Assembly: GCA_016719385.1 (NCBI GenBank)
Contig: JADJZA010000006.1
Coordinates: forward strand, 62,001 to 126,000
Source: Candidatus Microthrix subdominans
GTDB taxonomy: Bacteria > Actinomycetota > Acidimicrobiia > Acidimicrobiales > Microtrichaceae
Direction: 5' to 3'
DNA length: 64,000 nucleotides
Below the pieces are notes generated by a model. It was given only the letters and a program-made list of their open reading frames with translations. It was not told the origin of the DNA and did not search any database. Of this stretch, positions 31,312 through 40,780 are shown in pieces. Position 1 is the first letter of the stretch. Each line of letters starts with the position of its first letter. A program made the translations under genes and the position numbers.

Positions 31312-32868
31312 TCAGTTGCCTCCGAGCTGGCCGGGAAGATCGCCCGGCGCCGATACCGGCGCCGGGTTGAGGGCGGTGCGCAGCACCCTCTGGGCGATCG
31401 GAGCGGCCACCCGGCCCCCGGTTTGTTCGGAGATGCCCTGCTGGGCCTCGACGATCACCGCCACCGCAACCTCGGCAGCCTCCCCCTCGACGCCGGCGTA
31501 CCCGACGATCCAGGCGTGCGAGCGGTCCTCGCCGGCGACGGTCTGGGCCGTACCGGTCTTGCCACCCACCTCGAAGCCCTCGATGTCCAAAGCCTCCGCC
31601 GTCCCGTCGTCGACCACGCCGTCCATCGCGGTTCTCACCACCGCCGCCTGCTTCTGGTCGAGCGGCCGCTTCCAGATGGCGGGCTCGATCTCGCGCACGA
31701 CATCGCCTTCGGTGTCGCGTACCTCGGCAACGACGTGGGGCTCCATGACGATCCCCCCGTTGCCGATCGCGCCGGCCACCATCGCCATCTGCAGCGGTGT
31801 GGCCCGGGCATCGCCCTGCCCGATCGAAACCTGGGCCAACCCGGCCGTGTTCTCGTACACCGTGCCACCCTCGCCGTCGGGGAAAGGTCCGAGCGGGCGG
31901 CCGTAATCGGTGGGGATCTCCGAGGCGACCGCCCCCGGAATGTCGATCGGTGGCTTGGAACCGAAGCCAAAGTCCTCGGCGGTTTCGACCAACTGGTCGG
32001 GCCCGACCGTGCGGGCACCCATCTCGGCAAAGCTCGTGTTGCACGACACCCGCAGGATCTCGTCGAGCGGACCGCCGCACAGGGCGCCATCGAAGTTGCG
32101 GATCGCCTTGGTGGTGCCGGGAGGTGTCCACTCGGTCAGCTGTGGGTAGGACGGCGTGTCCATGGTGACCGCACCCGAACGCACACCGGCGGAGGCGGTC
32201 ACCACCTTGAACGTCGAGCCCGGGGCAAACAACTCGCGAAAGGACCTGGCGAGCAGCGGCTTGTCCGGTGACTCGTCGAGCAGGGTCTTCACCCGGATGG
32301 CCTCGCTGCCCGTCGAATCGACCAGCAGGTTGGGGTCGTAGGACGGCGTGGACCACAACGCCAGGATCTCCCCGGTCCGGGGGTCGAGGGCCACCACCGA
32401 CCCGCGCCGGTCGCCCAAAGCGTCGCGTGCGGTCTCCTGAACGTCGTTGCGCATCGACAACACGACGTCGCCCGTCGTCCCCTCGGAATCGAACAGGTTG
32501 GTGAGCGCCCGCAGTTCGAACGCGCCCGACTGGCCGGACAGGTCGTCGCCGTAGCTGCGCTCGACGCCGGTCGACCCCAGCCCGAGCGTGAAGTAGCCCG
32601 TGACCTGGGCAAACAGCTCGCCGGTCGGATAGTTGCGTTGGTACTCGAAGCCGTCGCCTCCGGTCTCGGTGGTGAAGGCCAGCACCGTGCCGTCGGAGGT
32701 TTGGATCTTGCCTCGCGGGCGATCGAAGTCTCGAAGCACCTGGCGGTTGTTGCCCTCGCGCACGTTGAGGTCGCCCGCCGAGTACACCTGCACAACGTTC
32801 AGCCGCACAAACAGCGCTGAATACAGCACCAATATCCCCACCGCCAGCCGCCGGATCTGGACGTTCAC
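31312..32868 (-). CDS. pbpA: Penicillin-binding protein (transpeptidase) PbpA-like
   Basis: A 518-residue class B-type PBP. A membrane anchor near the N-terminus (LAVGILVLYSALFVRLNVVQ) is followed by a dimerisation region, then the transpeptidase domain with the three active-site motifs STFK (nucleophile Ser), SCN and KTGTA. It cross-links peptidoglycan peptides at the septum or sidewall, working with the FtsW/RodA polymerase encoded just upstream (4-bp overlap). The gene is 103 bp from pknB and in the same order as in Mycobacterium. Confidence 0.92.
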   Translation of the reverse strand: MNVQIRRLAVGILVLYSALFVRLNVVQVYSAGDLNVREGNNRQVLRDFDRPRGKIQTSDGTVLAFTTETGGDGFEYQRNYPTGELFAQVTGYFTLGLGSTGVERSYGDDLSGQSGAFELRALTNLFDSEGTTGDVVLSMRNDVQETARDALGDRRGSVVALDPRTGEILALWSTPSYDPNLLVDSTGSEAIRVKTLLDESPDKPLLARSFRELFAPGSTFKVVTASAGVRSGAVTMDTPSYPQLTEWTPPGTTKAIRNFDGALCGGPLDEILRVSCNTSFAEMGARTVGPDQLVETAEDFGFGSKPPIDIPGAVASEIPTDYGRPLGPFPDGEGGTVYENTAGLAQVSIGQGDARATPLQMAMVAGAIGNGGIVMEPHVVAEVRDTEGDVVREIEPAIWKRPLDQKQAAVVRTAMDGVVDDGTAEALDIEGFEVGGKTGTAQTVAGEDRSHAWIVGYAGVEGEAAEVAVAVIVEAQQGISEQTGGRVAAPIAQRVLRTALNPAPVSAPGDLPGQLGGN

Positions 32869-34197
32869 ACGTTCGCCCCCACCCGGACCCGGCCGCCGCG
32901 AGCCGTTCCCTCGGCACGGGTCGAGACCTCATCGGAGGTTCGCAGCAGCAGTGCCACCAACACGTAGTTGGCGATCAGCGACGAACCTCCATAGGACAGG
33001 AACGGCAAGGTGATGCCGGTCAGGGGCAACACCCGCAACAACCCGCCGAGGATGACGAACGCCTGGAAGCTCAGCGACACGGTCAGTCCTGCAGCCAGCA
33101 GCTTGTGATAGGGGTCATCGGCCCGCATCGCAATGCGAAAGCCGGCGCCGGCGATCAACAGAAATGCCGCCAACACGGCCGTCGAACCGAAGATCCCCAA
33201 CTCCTCGCCGATGATCACGAAGATCGAGTCGGTGGCGACGAAGGCCTTGCCCAAGCCCTGGATGCCGTAGCCCCGGCCCAGCCCCTGCCCGCCGATGCCG
33301 CCCCACGCCAACGCGTAGGTTCCCTGAACGATCTGAAAGCCAGAGCCGTCGGCCAGGTCCCAGGGGTTCAACCAGGCCGCCACACGGTCCTGCACGTGAC
33401 CGAGTTGAGTCCACGCCAGCGTGGCACCCACACCGAACAACAGCCCGCCGACCACCGGATAGATCAGGCGCTCGGTGGCGATCCACAGCATCGACAGGAA
33501 CAGAACGAAAAACAACAACGCCGAGCCCAGGTCGGTTTGCACGACCATGATCAACAGGGCGACTCCCCAGGCCAGCAGCACCGGGGCCAAGAACTTGGGA
33601 GCGGGGAGGTGCAACGGGCCCACCCGCCAGTTGGTCAGCCCGAGCAGTTCCCGGTTGGTCACCAGATAGGTGGCGAAGAACAGGATCAGGGCGATCTTGG
33701 CGAACTCGGCGGGCTGCACCGAGAAGGGGCCCACGCCGATCCAAATCCGGGCTCCGTTGATCGTCTTGCCGATCACGGGCAGCAGGGGCAACAACAACAA
33801 CCCGAGGCCGAGAAACAACAACGTGTAGCCGTAGTCCGCCAGGCTCTTGACCCGTCGCACGAGCGCCAGCGTCGCTACGAACGCCACCACACCCGCCGCG
33901 GTCCAACCGGCCTGGCGGACGGCCAGGTCCTGGTCGATACGGGCGATGAACACGTAACCGAGCCCGTTGAGCAGTGCCACCACCGGCAGGATGATCCCAT
34001 CAGCGTTGGGGGCCAGACGTCGCACCGCCAGGTGCGCGATCAGCACCAGGACGACGATCATGACGAGGAACGGCACCACATCGGCGGGCAACGAGGCCCG
34101 GCCTGCCCAGGCCGGCCAGGGTGTAGGCGGCGCCAATGATCACCAGGCCCAGCAGGATCAGGCCGAGCTCGGTGGTACGTCGGTCCTTGCCGTTCAT
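32865..34197 (-). CDS. rodA: FtsW/RodA/SpoVE-family glycosyltransferase, apparent frameshift
   Basis: A SEDS-family peptidoglycan polymerase with about ten membrane helices. Hallmarks are GARIWIGVGPFSVQPAEFAKIAL, QTDLGSALLF, WGGIGGQGLGRG, IIGEELG and LTGITLPFLSYGGSS. The long frame is open only from about 34136 (TTG). The natural N-terminus MNGKDRRTTELGLILLGLVI starts at ATG 34197 in a different frame and includes the first membrane helix. Removing one base in the GC-rich palindrome near 34105-34112 joins the two smoothly (AYTLAGLGG-RASLPADV). This is a sequencing error, a real mutation, or use of a shorter start. It overlaps pbpA by 4 bp and lies 14 bp after pstP. Confidence 0.85.
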
Positions 34198-34211
34198 GCA
34201 GGGCCGTTCAT

Positions 34212-35660
34212 CTAGGGCGCGCCCATCGGCGGGCGGGCCACCGGGCTCCGCAGCGAGTTCGCCTTGGTCGTGACGCTTGGCTGTGGGGCGGTGGTGGCCG
34301 TCGGCGGCTTGAGGGTCGTCGCCGTCGGCTTCTTGGTCGTCGCCGTCGGCTTCTTGGTCGTCGTCGTGGCCCGGGTGGTCGTCGTCGCCCGTTCGATCGC
34401 GCGGTTGCGCAGGTTCTCCACGTACTGTTCGGCCGCGTTCAGACTGCCGACCACCTTGCCCCCGTCCATCTCCAGCAGGTCGGCCTGCTCGAGGTCGTCG
34501 GGCCGCAGCGTCGAGCGCTCAGCGACCGTCGGCTCCAGCCACAGGAAGCCGCCGGGTCGTCCCTGGTAGATCGTCACCTGGTCGTCGGGCGAGAGCGCGA
34601 CGAACCATGACATGCGCCCCCACATGCCCACGCCGGCCGCCGCCACCCCGAACGTGAGGATGATCGCCATCAGGAACGCAAGGGTTCGCAACAGCGAACG
34701 GGTCGGCGCCGCCCCGACCGGTTCGGACACCTCGCCGGCGTCGGCCCCATCGTCGTCGACGGGAACACGATCCGCGTCCTGGTTCGGGTGACCGTCGTCG
34801 GGCGGGAGCGCCGGGGGGAGCGGTTCGTCGGGTTCCTCCGGCGTGGTTGCGCCGACCGGAACGGCCACCTCGCGGGTGGCGTCGTCGGCTCGTGCCCGCG
34901 CCGCCTGGTCGGCGAAGAGCACCTGCGTGAGTCGATCCTCGACCGGAGAGCTGACGGCGTCGGCCTCGACGTCGACGACCACCACGGTGATGTTGTCCCG
35001 CCCTCCCCCCTCGTTGGCCGCCTCGACCAGGCGGTCCGCCGCCGCCTGCGGATCGGCGTTGCTCTCCAGGATCCCGGCGATCTGCACGCCGGAGACCTCG
35101 TTGAACAACCCATCGCTGCACAGCACCAGGCGGTCGCCGTTTGCCGGCGTGAGCGTCCACGCGTCCAGGTCCACCTCGGAGTCAACCCCAAGCGCGCGCA
35201 ACACCACGTTGCGCTGGGGGTGGGTGAGCGCGGCCTCAGCGGTGATCTCACCTCGGCGGACCATCGTCTCGACCAGCGAGTGGTCCTCGGAGAGCTGCTT
35301 GAGCACGCCGGAGCGGTACAGGTAGATGCGCGAGTCGCCGACGTTGATCAACCCAAGTCCGTCATCGGTGCCGACCACCGCCACCAGGGTTGTCCCCATG
35401 CCCCGCAGCTCGGGGTTGCCAGCCGCCTCGGTGTGAACACCCAGGTTGGCCGCCCTCACCGCGTCGATCAGGGCCTCCAGCCCGGCTGGGGCCCGATCCT
35501 TGAGTAGTTGGACGGCCCGCTCGGAGGCCACCTCACCGCCGAGGTGGCCGCCCATCCCGTCGGCGACCGCGAACAGACCGTCGGCGGTCACCAGGTTGTC
35601 CTGGTTCATCGCCCGGACCTGACCGGTGTGCGTGGCTCCACCCCAGGTGAAGGAGGTCAT
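34212..35660 (-). CDS. pstP: PP2C-family Ser/Thr phosphatase with membrane anchor
   Basis: A 482-residue protein. The N-terminal PP2C catalytic domain (about 1-235) has metal-binding motifs QDNLVTADGLFAVADGMGG, NVGDSRIYLYR, LCSDGLFNEV and GRDNITVVVV. An acidic linker and one membrane helix (about 325-347) follow. The extracellular part ends in Thr/Lys/Pro-rich repeats including a 21-nt direct repeat (34315-34356) encoding KKPTATT. It dephosphorylates PknB and its substrates. The ATG overlaps the fhaB stop by 4 bp. Gene order is as in Mycobacterium. Confidence 0.93.
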   Translation of the reverse strand: MTSFTWGGATHTGQVRAMNQDNLVTADGLFAVADGMGGHLGGEVASERAVQLLKDRAPAGLEALIDAVRAANLGVHTEAAGNPELRGMGTTLVAVVGTDDGLGLINVGDSRIYLYRSGVLKQLSEDHSLVETMVRRGEITAEAALTHPQRNVVLRALGVDSEVDLDAWTLTPANGDRLVLCSDGLFNEVSGVQIAGILESNADPQAAADRLVEAANEGGGRDNITVVVVDVEADAVSSPVEDRLTQVLFADQAARARADDATREVAVPVGATTPEEPDEPLPPALPPDDGHPNQDADRVPVDDDGADAGEVSEPVGAAPTRSLLRTLAFLMAIILTFGVAAAGVGMWGRMSWFVALSPDDQVTIYQGRPGGFLWLEPTVAERSTLRPDDLEQADLLEMDGGKVVGSLNAAEQYVENLRNRAIERATTTTRATTTTKKPTATTKKPTATTLKPPTATTAPQPSVTTKANSLRSPVARPPMGAP

Positions 35661-36121
35661 GTCACCTCCATCACAAGGTTGCCCGCTTGCACCCGGTCGC
35701 CTCGGCGCAGCGGCGCCGGGGCGGTCATGCGCTTGCCGTTGAGGTAGGTGCCGTTGGTCGACCCCAGGTCTTCCAACAGGTAATCGCCGTCCCGGTCGAC
35801 GATGCGGGCGTGGTGATGGGACAGGTAGTTGTCGGAGATCGGCAGCGTCGAGCTGGGGTCTCGCCCGATCGTGATGTGCGGCGCCATGCCCATCGCCCGT
35901 CCGGCCCAATCCGGCGGTTCGAGTACCCGCAGTCCCTGAGGCGCCTTTGCGCCGCCCGTGGAACGCCGCCGACCGAAGCGACGCCGATCGGTTCCTGCGA
36001 TCACCGACGCCCCGTTGGTCACGCTGACCTCGGCCCAGACGGCGCGCAGCACGCGCAGAAAGAACAGGTACAACAGAACGAGAAGACAGATCTTCAGGAG
36101 GTTGAGCAGCTGCTCGGGCAC
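35657..36121 (-). CDS. fhaB: FHA-domain protein FhaB (FipA-like)
   Basis: A 154-residue protein with an N-terminal membrane helix (LLKICLLVLLYLFFLRVLRAVW), a basic linker, and a C-terminal FHA domain: ITIGRDPSSTLPISDNYLSHHHARI, then LEDLGSTNGTYLNGKRM. The Gly-Arg and Ser/His residues that contact phosphothreonine are present. In Mycobacterium the homologue links FtsZ, FtsQ and kinase signalling. It is co-translated with pstP (ATGA overlap) and lies 46 bp downstream of fhaA. Confidence 0.9.
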   Translation of the reverse strand: MPEQLLNLLKICLLVLLYLFFLRVLRAVWAEVSVTNGASVIAGTDRRRFGRRRSTGGAKAPQGLRVLEPPDWAGRAMGMAPHITIGRDPSSTLPISDNYLSHHHARIVDRDGDYLLEDLGSTNGTYLNGKRMTAPAPLRRGDRVQAGNLVMEVT

Positions 36122-36167
36122 GGCGAAAGATTACCGGCCCCGGGAGGGCACCCGGGGACGCTCCGAC

Positions 36168-36824
36168 TCAGAACGCTTCAAAGAAGAAGTAGGTGTGACC
36201 GAAGCCCAGCTCGTCGCCGTCGACCAGTTGGTGCTGGCTGATGCGTTGCCGGTTGACGTAGCTGCCGTTGGTCGAGTTGAGGTCGACGAGCACGAAACCG
36301 CTTCCCGACGGGCGCACTTCGGCGTGGCGGCGGGACACCTTGGGGTCGCCGAGCACGATCGTGCAGTCGGTCTGACGGCCCACCGACACGACGTACTGAC
36401 CCAACGGAACCCGGTCGCCGGTCGGCAACAGCAGGCTTCCCACCGGCGAGCCGTCGCCCTCCTTGTGGGCCGCCTCCACCTCGAAAACCCCCGGACGAAG
36501 GTCGGTCGACACGGCAAAGGTGGTCTGAATCGGTCCGGCGAAGGAGTAGCCCATGTCACGAGCGTGCTCACGCGCTGCGTCGCCCAGGTCGCGGGCGAGC
36601 ACCCCGGCCATGTCGGCCATCTGCTCGTAGTCGTCCTCGGCGAGCACGAACGTGAAGTCGTTCGGCACGATCACCCGTCCGTTGACCCCGACCGAGCGCT
36701 TGTCGTCCAGCGTGCGGACCAGCTTGCGACCCAGCTCGACCGGGTTGAGACCACTGCGGAACACCCGGGCGAAGGTGCCCTCGATGAGGTTTTCCAGCCG
36801 ACGTTCAAATCCTTGGATACCCAC
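36168..36824 (-). CDS. fhaA: FHA-domain protein FhaA (DUF3662 + FHA)
   Basis: A 218-residue protein. The DUF3662 domain (GFERRLENLIEGTFARVFRSG, then FTFVLAEDDYEQM) is followed directly by an FHA domain with SVGRQTDCTIVLGDPKVSRRHAEV and LNSTNGSYVN. It is much shorter than mycobacterial FhaA because the long Pro/Gly-rich linker is missing. It reads phosphothreonine on PknB targets, including the lipid-II flippase in Mycobacterium. I chose GTG 36824, which lies 6 nt after the -10 TATCGT; GTG 36830 abuts that hexamer and is less likely. It is the first gene of the division cluster. Confidence 0.9.
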   Translation of the reverse strand: MGIQGFERRLENLIEGTFARVFRSGLNPVELGRKLVRTLDDKRSVGVNGRVIVPNDFTFVLAEDDYEQMADMAGVLARDLGDAAREHARDMGYSFAGPIQTTFAVSTDLRPGVFEVEAAHKEGDGSPVGSLLLPTGDRVPLGQYVVSVGRQTDCTIVLGDPKVSRRHAEVRPSGSGFVLVDLNSTNGSYVNRQRISQHQLVDGDELGFGHTYFFFEAF

Positions 36825-36830
36825 AGCCAC

Positions 36831-36836
36831 ACGATA
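36831..36836 (-). promoter_or_regulatory. -10 element TATCGT of leaderless fhaA
   Basis: On the minus strand TATCGT is followed by GTGGCT and then GTG 36824, the 6-nt spacing seen at other leaderless starts here. It is probably the main promoter of the fhaA-fhaB-pstP-rodA-pbpA operon. Confidence 0.55.
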
Positions 36837-36982
36837 CCCACCGGCGGACCGCAGAGGGTTAACCCTCCCGATCCCAAGCGACCGGTGCGGCCCCGCCGGT
36901 CGGCGAGTACCTGGGCAAGGGCCTGCGCACCGTCGGTGTGCACCGGGGCCGCGAACCTTCTACGCTGGGCCGGGCAAGCCAC

Positions 36983-37066
36983 GCGCGAGTGGCGGAATTG
37001 GCAGACGCGCTGGATTCAGGTTCCAGTGTCCGAAAGGACGTGAGGGTTCAAGTCCCTCCTCGCGCA
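36983..37066 (+). tRNA. tRNA-Leu(CAG)
   Basis: An 84-nt class II tRNA: acceptor GCGCGAG/CTCGCGC, anticodon stem CTGGA/TCCAG with loop TTCAGGT (anticodon CAG), long variable arm TGTCCGAAAGGACG, T-loop TTCAAGT and discriminator A. CCA is not encoded. It lies divergently beside fhaA, as the leucine tRNA does in Mycobacterium. Confidence 0.95.
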
Positions 37067-37108
37067 CAACAGAAAAGTTCCCGGCAGGACCCGGCTCCCG
37101 GCTCCGGA

Positions 37109-38197
37109 TCACGGGCGGCGCACCTTCGATGGCGCCCCCTCCGGGCGGTTGAGCAAGCTCGTCGGACAGAGCGGCGGATCGATCGAACCCGGCGGTCGGT
37201 CGAGCCGGGCCACCTCGGAGCGATAGCTCGCCCATACCGTCTCGGCAGCCACCGGTGCGGGGATCTGCCCATCCCGAACCTGACGTTCGGCGGCGGACAC
37301 CGCCGAGGCCACCGCTTCGTTGCTGTGCAGTTCGGCCATCAGGCGGTCCTCCAACAGGCCCCACAGCCAGCGAACCTGTTGGTCGCGTCGTCGCTGCTCC
37401 AGCTCGCCCGAGGCGGTCATCCGCCGTCGGTGCTCGCCCACCTGCTCCCAGAGCTCGTCGAGACCGGTGTCGGCGAGGGCCGAGGCGATCAGCACGGGCG
37501 GCGACCAGTTGGGACTCGCCGGCACCAGCAGGTGCAGCGCCCGCTTCAGCTCCGCTGCCGCCAACCGGGCGCGGTTGACGTTGTCGCCGTCGGCCTTGTT
37601 GACCACCACCAGGTCGGCCAGCTCCAGAATGCCTTTTTTGATGCCCTGAAGTTCGTCGCCCGCACCGGGCAGCATCAGCACGCAAAACATGTCGACCATG
37701 TCGGCGACGACCGTCTCGGACTGGCCAACGCCGACGGTCTCGACCAGCACCACGTCGTACCCGGCGGCCTCGCACACCAGCATGGTCTCGCGGGTCACGC
37801 TGGTCACCCCACCCAGGGTGCGGCCGGTGGGCGACGGACGAACGAAGGCCGCCGGGTCCACCGCCAGCCGGGACATGCGCGTCTTGTCGCCCAGGATCGA
37901 CCCGCCGGTGCGCGAGCTGGAGGGGTCGACCGCCAGCACCGCCACCCGGTGGCCGGCGGCGGTGAGGTTGACGCCCAGCTGATCGATGAACGTGCTCTTG
38001 CCCACGCCCGGCACCCCGGTGATGCCCACCCGCTGGGCCCCGCCGGTGTGCGGCAACAGCGCCCTGAGCACCTCGCGGGCGACCTCCCGATGGTCCGGAC
38101 GGCTGCTCTCCATCAGGGTGATCGTGCGGGCGACGGCCGCCCGGTCTCCGGAGCGAGTGCCCTCCACGTAACGTTCGACGTCCCACGGCGCAGCCAT
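37109..38197 (-). CDS. meaB: Methylmalonyl-CoA mutase chaperone GTPase MeaB
   Basis: A 362-residue G3E-family GTPase. It has P-loop GITGVPGVGKSTF, DPSSSRTGGSILGDKTRM, VETVGVGQSE (Walker B region) and NKADGDN for guanine recognition. A C-terminal helical dimerisation region ends with a proline-rich tail. MeaB protects methylmalonyl-CoA mutase and gates delivery of adenosylcobalamin. The mutase gene lies 6 kb away on the same strand. TAGCTT lies 9 nt before the ATG, so the leader is minimal. Confidence 0.95.
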   Translation of the reverse strand: MAAPWDVERYVEGTRSGDRAAVARTITLMESSRPDHREVAREVLRALLPHTGGAQRVGITGVPGVGKSTFIDQLGVNLTAAGHRVAVLAVDPSSSRTGGSILGDKTRMSRLAVDPAAFVRPSPTGRTLGGVTSVTRETMLVCEAAGYDVVLVETVGVGQSETVVADMVDMFCVLMLPGAGDELQGIKKGILELADLVVVNKADGDNVNRARLAAAELKRALHLLVPASPNWSPPVLIASALADTGLDELWEQVGEHRRRMTASGELEQRRRDQQVRWLWGLLEDRLMAELHSNEAVASAVSAAERQVRDGQIPAPVAAETVWASYRSEVARLDRPPGSIDPPLCPTSLLNRPEGAPSKVRRP

Positions 38198-38292
38198 CGG
38201 GCGTCCAAGCTACAGCCGGGGCGCACCCCGCCCGGTTCCGGCCCGGGGCCGATCGACACCCCGATAGTCTCTCCCGAGCGCCCACGCATCCC

Positions 38293-39639
38293 ATGAACAC
38301 CTTCCTCGGCCTGCTCGCCATCTTTGCCCTCATCGGCAGCAATGCTTGGTTCGTCGCTGCGGAGTTTGGCTACGTCGCTGTCCGTCGGCACCGGCTCGAG
38401 GAGGCGGAGGCCGCCGGAGACGCCTCCGCCAAACGGGCACTCTCGGTGCTGGGTCGTGTCGGGTTCATGTTGTCCGGCGCGCAGTTCGGCATCACCGCCA
38501 CCTCGCTCGTCCTCGGTTTCATCGCCGAACCGGTCCTGGAACAGCTGTTCCGCCCGCTGTTCGAGATGATCGGTCTCGCCGGAGCGGCGCGGACGGCGGT
38601 GTCGACGACCCTCGCCTTCCTGGTGGCGGTCGTCGCCCAGATGGTGCTGGGGGAGCTGGCGCCGAAGAACTATGCGATCACCAAACCGGAGCGCGTCGCC
38701 CTTCGCCTGGCCCGCGGCCTGAATATCTACATGCGGATCTTCGGGCCGATCGTCCGGCTGTTCGACGGGTCGGCCAACGCGCTCCTCGCCCGCTTTGGGC
38801 TGCACGCCGTCGAGGAACTCGACTCGTCGGTCACGATCGAGGAACTGGACTACATCGTCGAGGCGGCGGCCGAGCAAGGCAACCTCTCGCAAGGCCAGGC
38901 CCGGCTCCTCAGCCGGGTCCTCGAGTTCCGCAGCCTCACCGCCGACCAGGTGATGGTGCCGCGCCGCAAGGTGGTCACGCTGCCCGACACCGCCACCGGC
39001 GCCGACCTGATGGCCGCCGCTCGTGTTGCCTACACCCGTTTTCCCGTCGTTCACCGCAGCGAGGACGGCATCGACGAGGTGCGCGGGCTGGTCAGCTTGA
39101 AACAGCTCGTCGGGGTGAAGCCGGAGAAGCGGGCGTCGGCGCGTGTCGTCGACCTGATGACCGCGTACCCGACCGAAGTGGTCGAATCCACCTCGGCGCA
39201 GGAGGTCCTCGAGCGGTTCCGTCAGCGGGGCAGCGAGTTGGCGGTCGTCACCGACGAGTACGGCGACCTGTCCGGCATCGTCACCCTGGAGGATCTGGTC
39301 GAGCGCCTGCTCGGACCGATCGAGGATGAGTACGACCTGCCGGCGGTCGGGCCGGAGCTGGGATCGGTCGTCGATGACGGCTGGCGCATTCGCGGCTCCG
39401 CATTGGTCGTCGACGTGCAGCGCGAGTTCGGTCTCGAGCTGCCCGAAGGACCCTACGACACCGTCGGCGGGCTGGTGATGACCCTGCTGGGCTCCGTCCC
39501 CGCGGTCGGCGAGGTCGTCGTCGTGTCCGGGGACGGCGGCACGACCCTCGAACTCGAGGTCGAGTCGATGGACCACCGGGCCGCCGAGTGGATCCACATC
39601 CGACAGTCCGACCAAGGTGCCGGGGGCATCGAGCGATGA
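38293..39639 (+). CDS. CNNM/CorC-type transporter (DUF21-CBS), first of tandem pair
   Basis: A 448-residue protein: DUF21 membrane domain (about 1-190, four helices, with NAWFVAAEFGYVAVRRHRLE, SGAQFGITATSL and QMVLGELAPKNYAI), a CBS pair (about 210-335; VMVPRRKVVTL, FPVVHRSEDG and VTDEYGDLSGIVTLEDLVERLLG) and a C-terminal CorC/HlyC domain (IRGSALVVDV to VESMD). The family exports Mg2+/Co2+ or related ions. The ATG lacks a clear ribosome-binding site; TAGTCT at 38265-38270 may be its -10. It overlaps the second gene by 4 bp. Confidence 0.9.
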   Translation: MNTFLGLLAIFALIGSNAWFVAAEFGYVAVRRHRLEEAEAAGDASAKRALSVLGRVGFMLSGAQFGITATSLVLGFIAEPVLEQLFRPLFEMIGLAGAARTAVSTTLAFLVAVVAQMVLGELAPKNYAITKPERVALRLARGLNIYMRIFGPIVRLFDGSANALLARFGLHAVEELDSSVTIEELDYIVEAAAEQGNLSQGQARLLSRVLEFRSLTADQVMVPRRKVVTLPDTATGADLMAAARVAYTRFPVVHRSEDGIDEVRGLVSLKQLVGVKPEKRASARVVDLMTAYPTEVVESTSAQEVLERFRQRGSELAVVTDEYGDLSGIVTLEDLVERLLGPIEDEYDLPAVGPELGSVVDDGWRIRGSALVVDVQREFGLELPEGPYDTVGGLVMTLLGSVPAVGEVVVVSGDGGTTLELEVESMDHRAAEWIHIRQSDQGAGGIER

Positions 39640-40778
39640 GCACCCCGGTCGCCCTCGGGCTCTCGCTGCTGCTGCTGGCCGCCAACGGGGCGTTCGTCGC
39701 TGCCGAGTTCGCCGTGCTGGCGGCCCGCCGGTCCCGGTTGGAACAACTGGCGGCAGACGGCGACGGGCGGGCCCTCGCCGGTATCAAGGCTTCGAAGGAA
39801 CTGTCGGTGATGCTCGCCGGCGCCCAGTTGGGGATCACGATGTGCTCGCTGGGCATCGGTGCCCTGGCCGAACCCGCAATCGCCCACCTGATCGAGGGCG
39901 CACTCAACGCTGTCCTCGATGGGAGGATCGAGCTACCGGGCGGGGTCGTCCGCGCGATCGGGTTCACGATCGGGCTGTCGATCGTCGTCTTCTTGCACAT
40001 GGTGCTCGGCGAGATGGCACCCAAAAGCATTGCCATCTCGTCGCCGGAAAAGTCGATGCTCGTGCTCGCCCGGCCCTTTGTCGGGTTCGTATCGCTCTTT
40101 CGCCCGCTGATCGCCGCCCTCAACTGGATGGCCAACGTCACCGTGAGGCTGACCGGCACCACCCCACGCGACGATGCCGCCGCCTACAGCGCCGCCGACC
40201 TCGGGCTGCTCATCAGACAATCGGGCGCCAACGCCGAGGGCGGGGTGGGCATCCATCCGGCCGACCAGGAACTGCTCACCCGCGGGCTGCACCTCAGCGC
40301 AACGACGCTCGGTTCGGTGATGACGAGCCGCAACGACATCGTCGAGGTGAGCATCGACGATGACGCCGACGCGATCGAGGAAACCGCCCGGCGAACCGAA
40401 CGGAGCCGCCTGCTGGTAACCCACGACGCCGATCTGGACGATGTCGCCGGCATGGTCCTCGTGCGCGACGTTCTGTTGCTGGATGAGGTTGAGCGGGCCG
40501 AGAAAACCGCCGGTGATCTGCTTCGGCCGGTGGTGTCGGTCTCACCGGACGACTTGACCGAGGACGTGCTGTTGTTGTTGCAGAGCGGAGACGCCCACGT
40601 CGCCCTCGTCGTGAGCAACAGCGGCCTCACCCTCGGTTTGGTCACCCTGCGCGACCTGATCGAGGAGGCGGTCGGCGACCTGGCCGAGCCACCGGTGCGG
40701 GTCAAGGTTCAGGGCCGCCTGCGCAGCGTGCGCCACAACGCCCGCCGCCGCACCCCCATGCTGCCCGAGAGCGACTGA
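39636..40778 (+). CDS. CNNM/CorC-type transporter (DUF21-CBS), second of tandem pair
   Basis: A 380-residue protein: DUF21 domain (about 1-195; NGAFVAAEFAVLAARRSRLE, AGAQLGITMCSLGIG and HMVLGEMAPKSIAI) plus a divergent CBS pair (about 225-350; SVMTSRNDIVEVSID and VTLRDLIEEAVGD). The C-terminal CorC/HlyC domain of its neighbour is missing; a short basic tail replaces it. It may form a heteromer with the first protein, as such pairs commonly occur together in actinobacteria. It is translationally coupled (ATGA). Confidence 0.9.
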   Translation: MSTPVALGLSLLLLAANGAFVAAEFAVLAARRSRLEQLAADGDGRALAGIKASKELSVMLAGAQLGITMCSLGIGALAEPAIAHLIEGALNAVLDGRIELPGGVVRAIGFTIGLSIVVFLHMVLGEMAPKSIAISSPEKSMLVLARPFVGFVSLFRPLIAALNWMANVTVRLTGTTPRDDAAAYSAADLGLLIRQSGANAEGGVGIHPADQELLTRGLHLSATTLGSVMTSRNDIVEVSIDDDADAIEETARRTERSRLLVTHDADLDDVAGMVLVRDVLLLDEVERAEKTAGDLLRPVVSVSPDDLTEDVLLLLQSGDAHVALVVSNSGLTLGLVTLRDLIEEAVGDLAEPPVRVKVQGRLRSVRHNARRRTPMLPESD

Positions 40779-40780
40779 GC

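Noticed and set aside
34000..34197. Separate small membrane-protein gene
   Set aside because: Its first about 30 residues are the missing N-terminus of FtsW/RodA; the rest is out of frame sequence.
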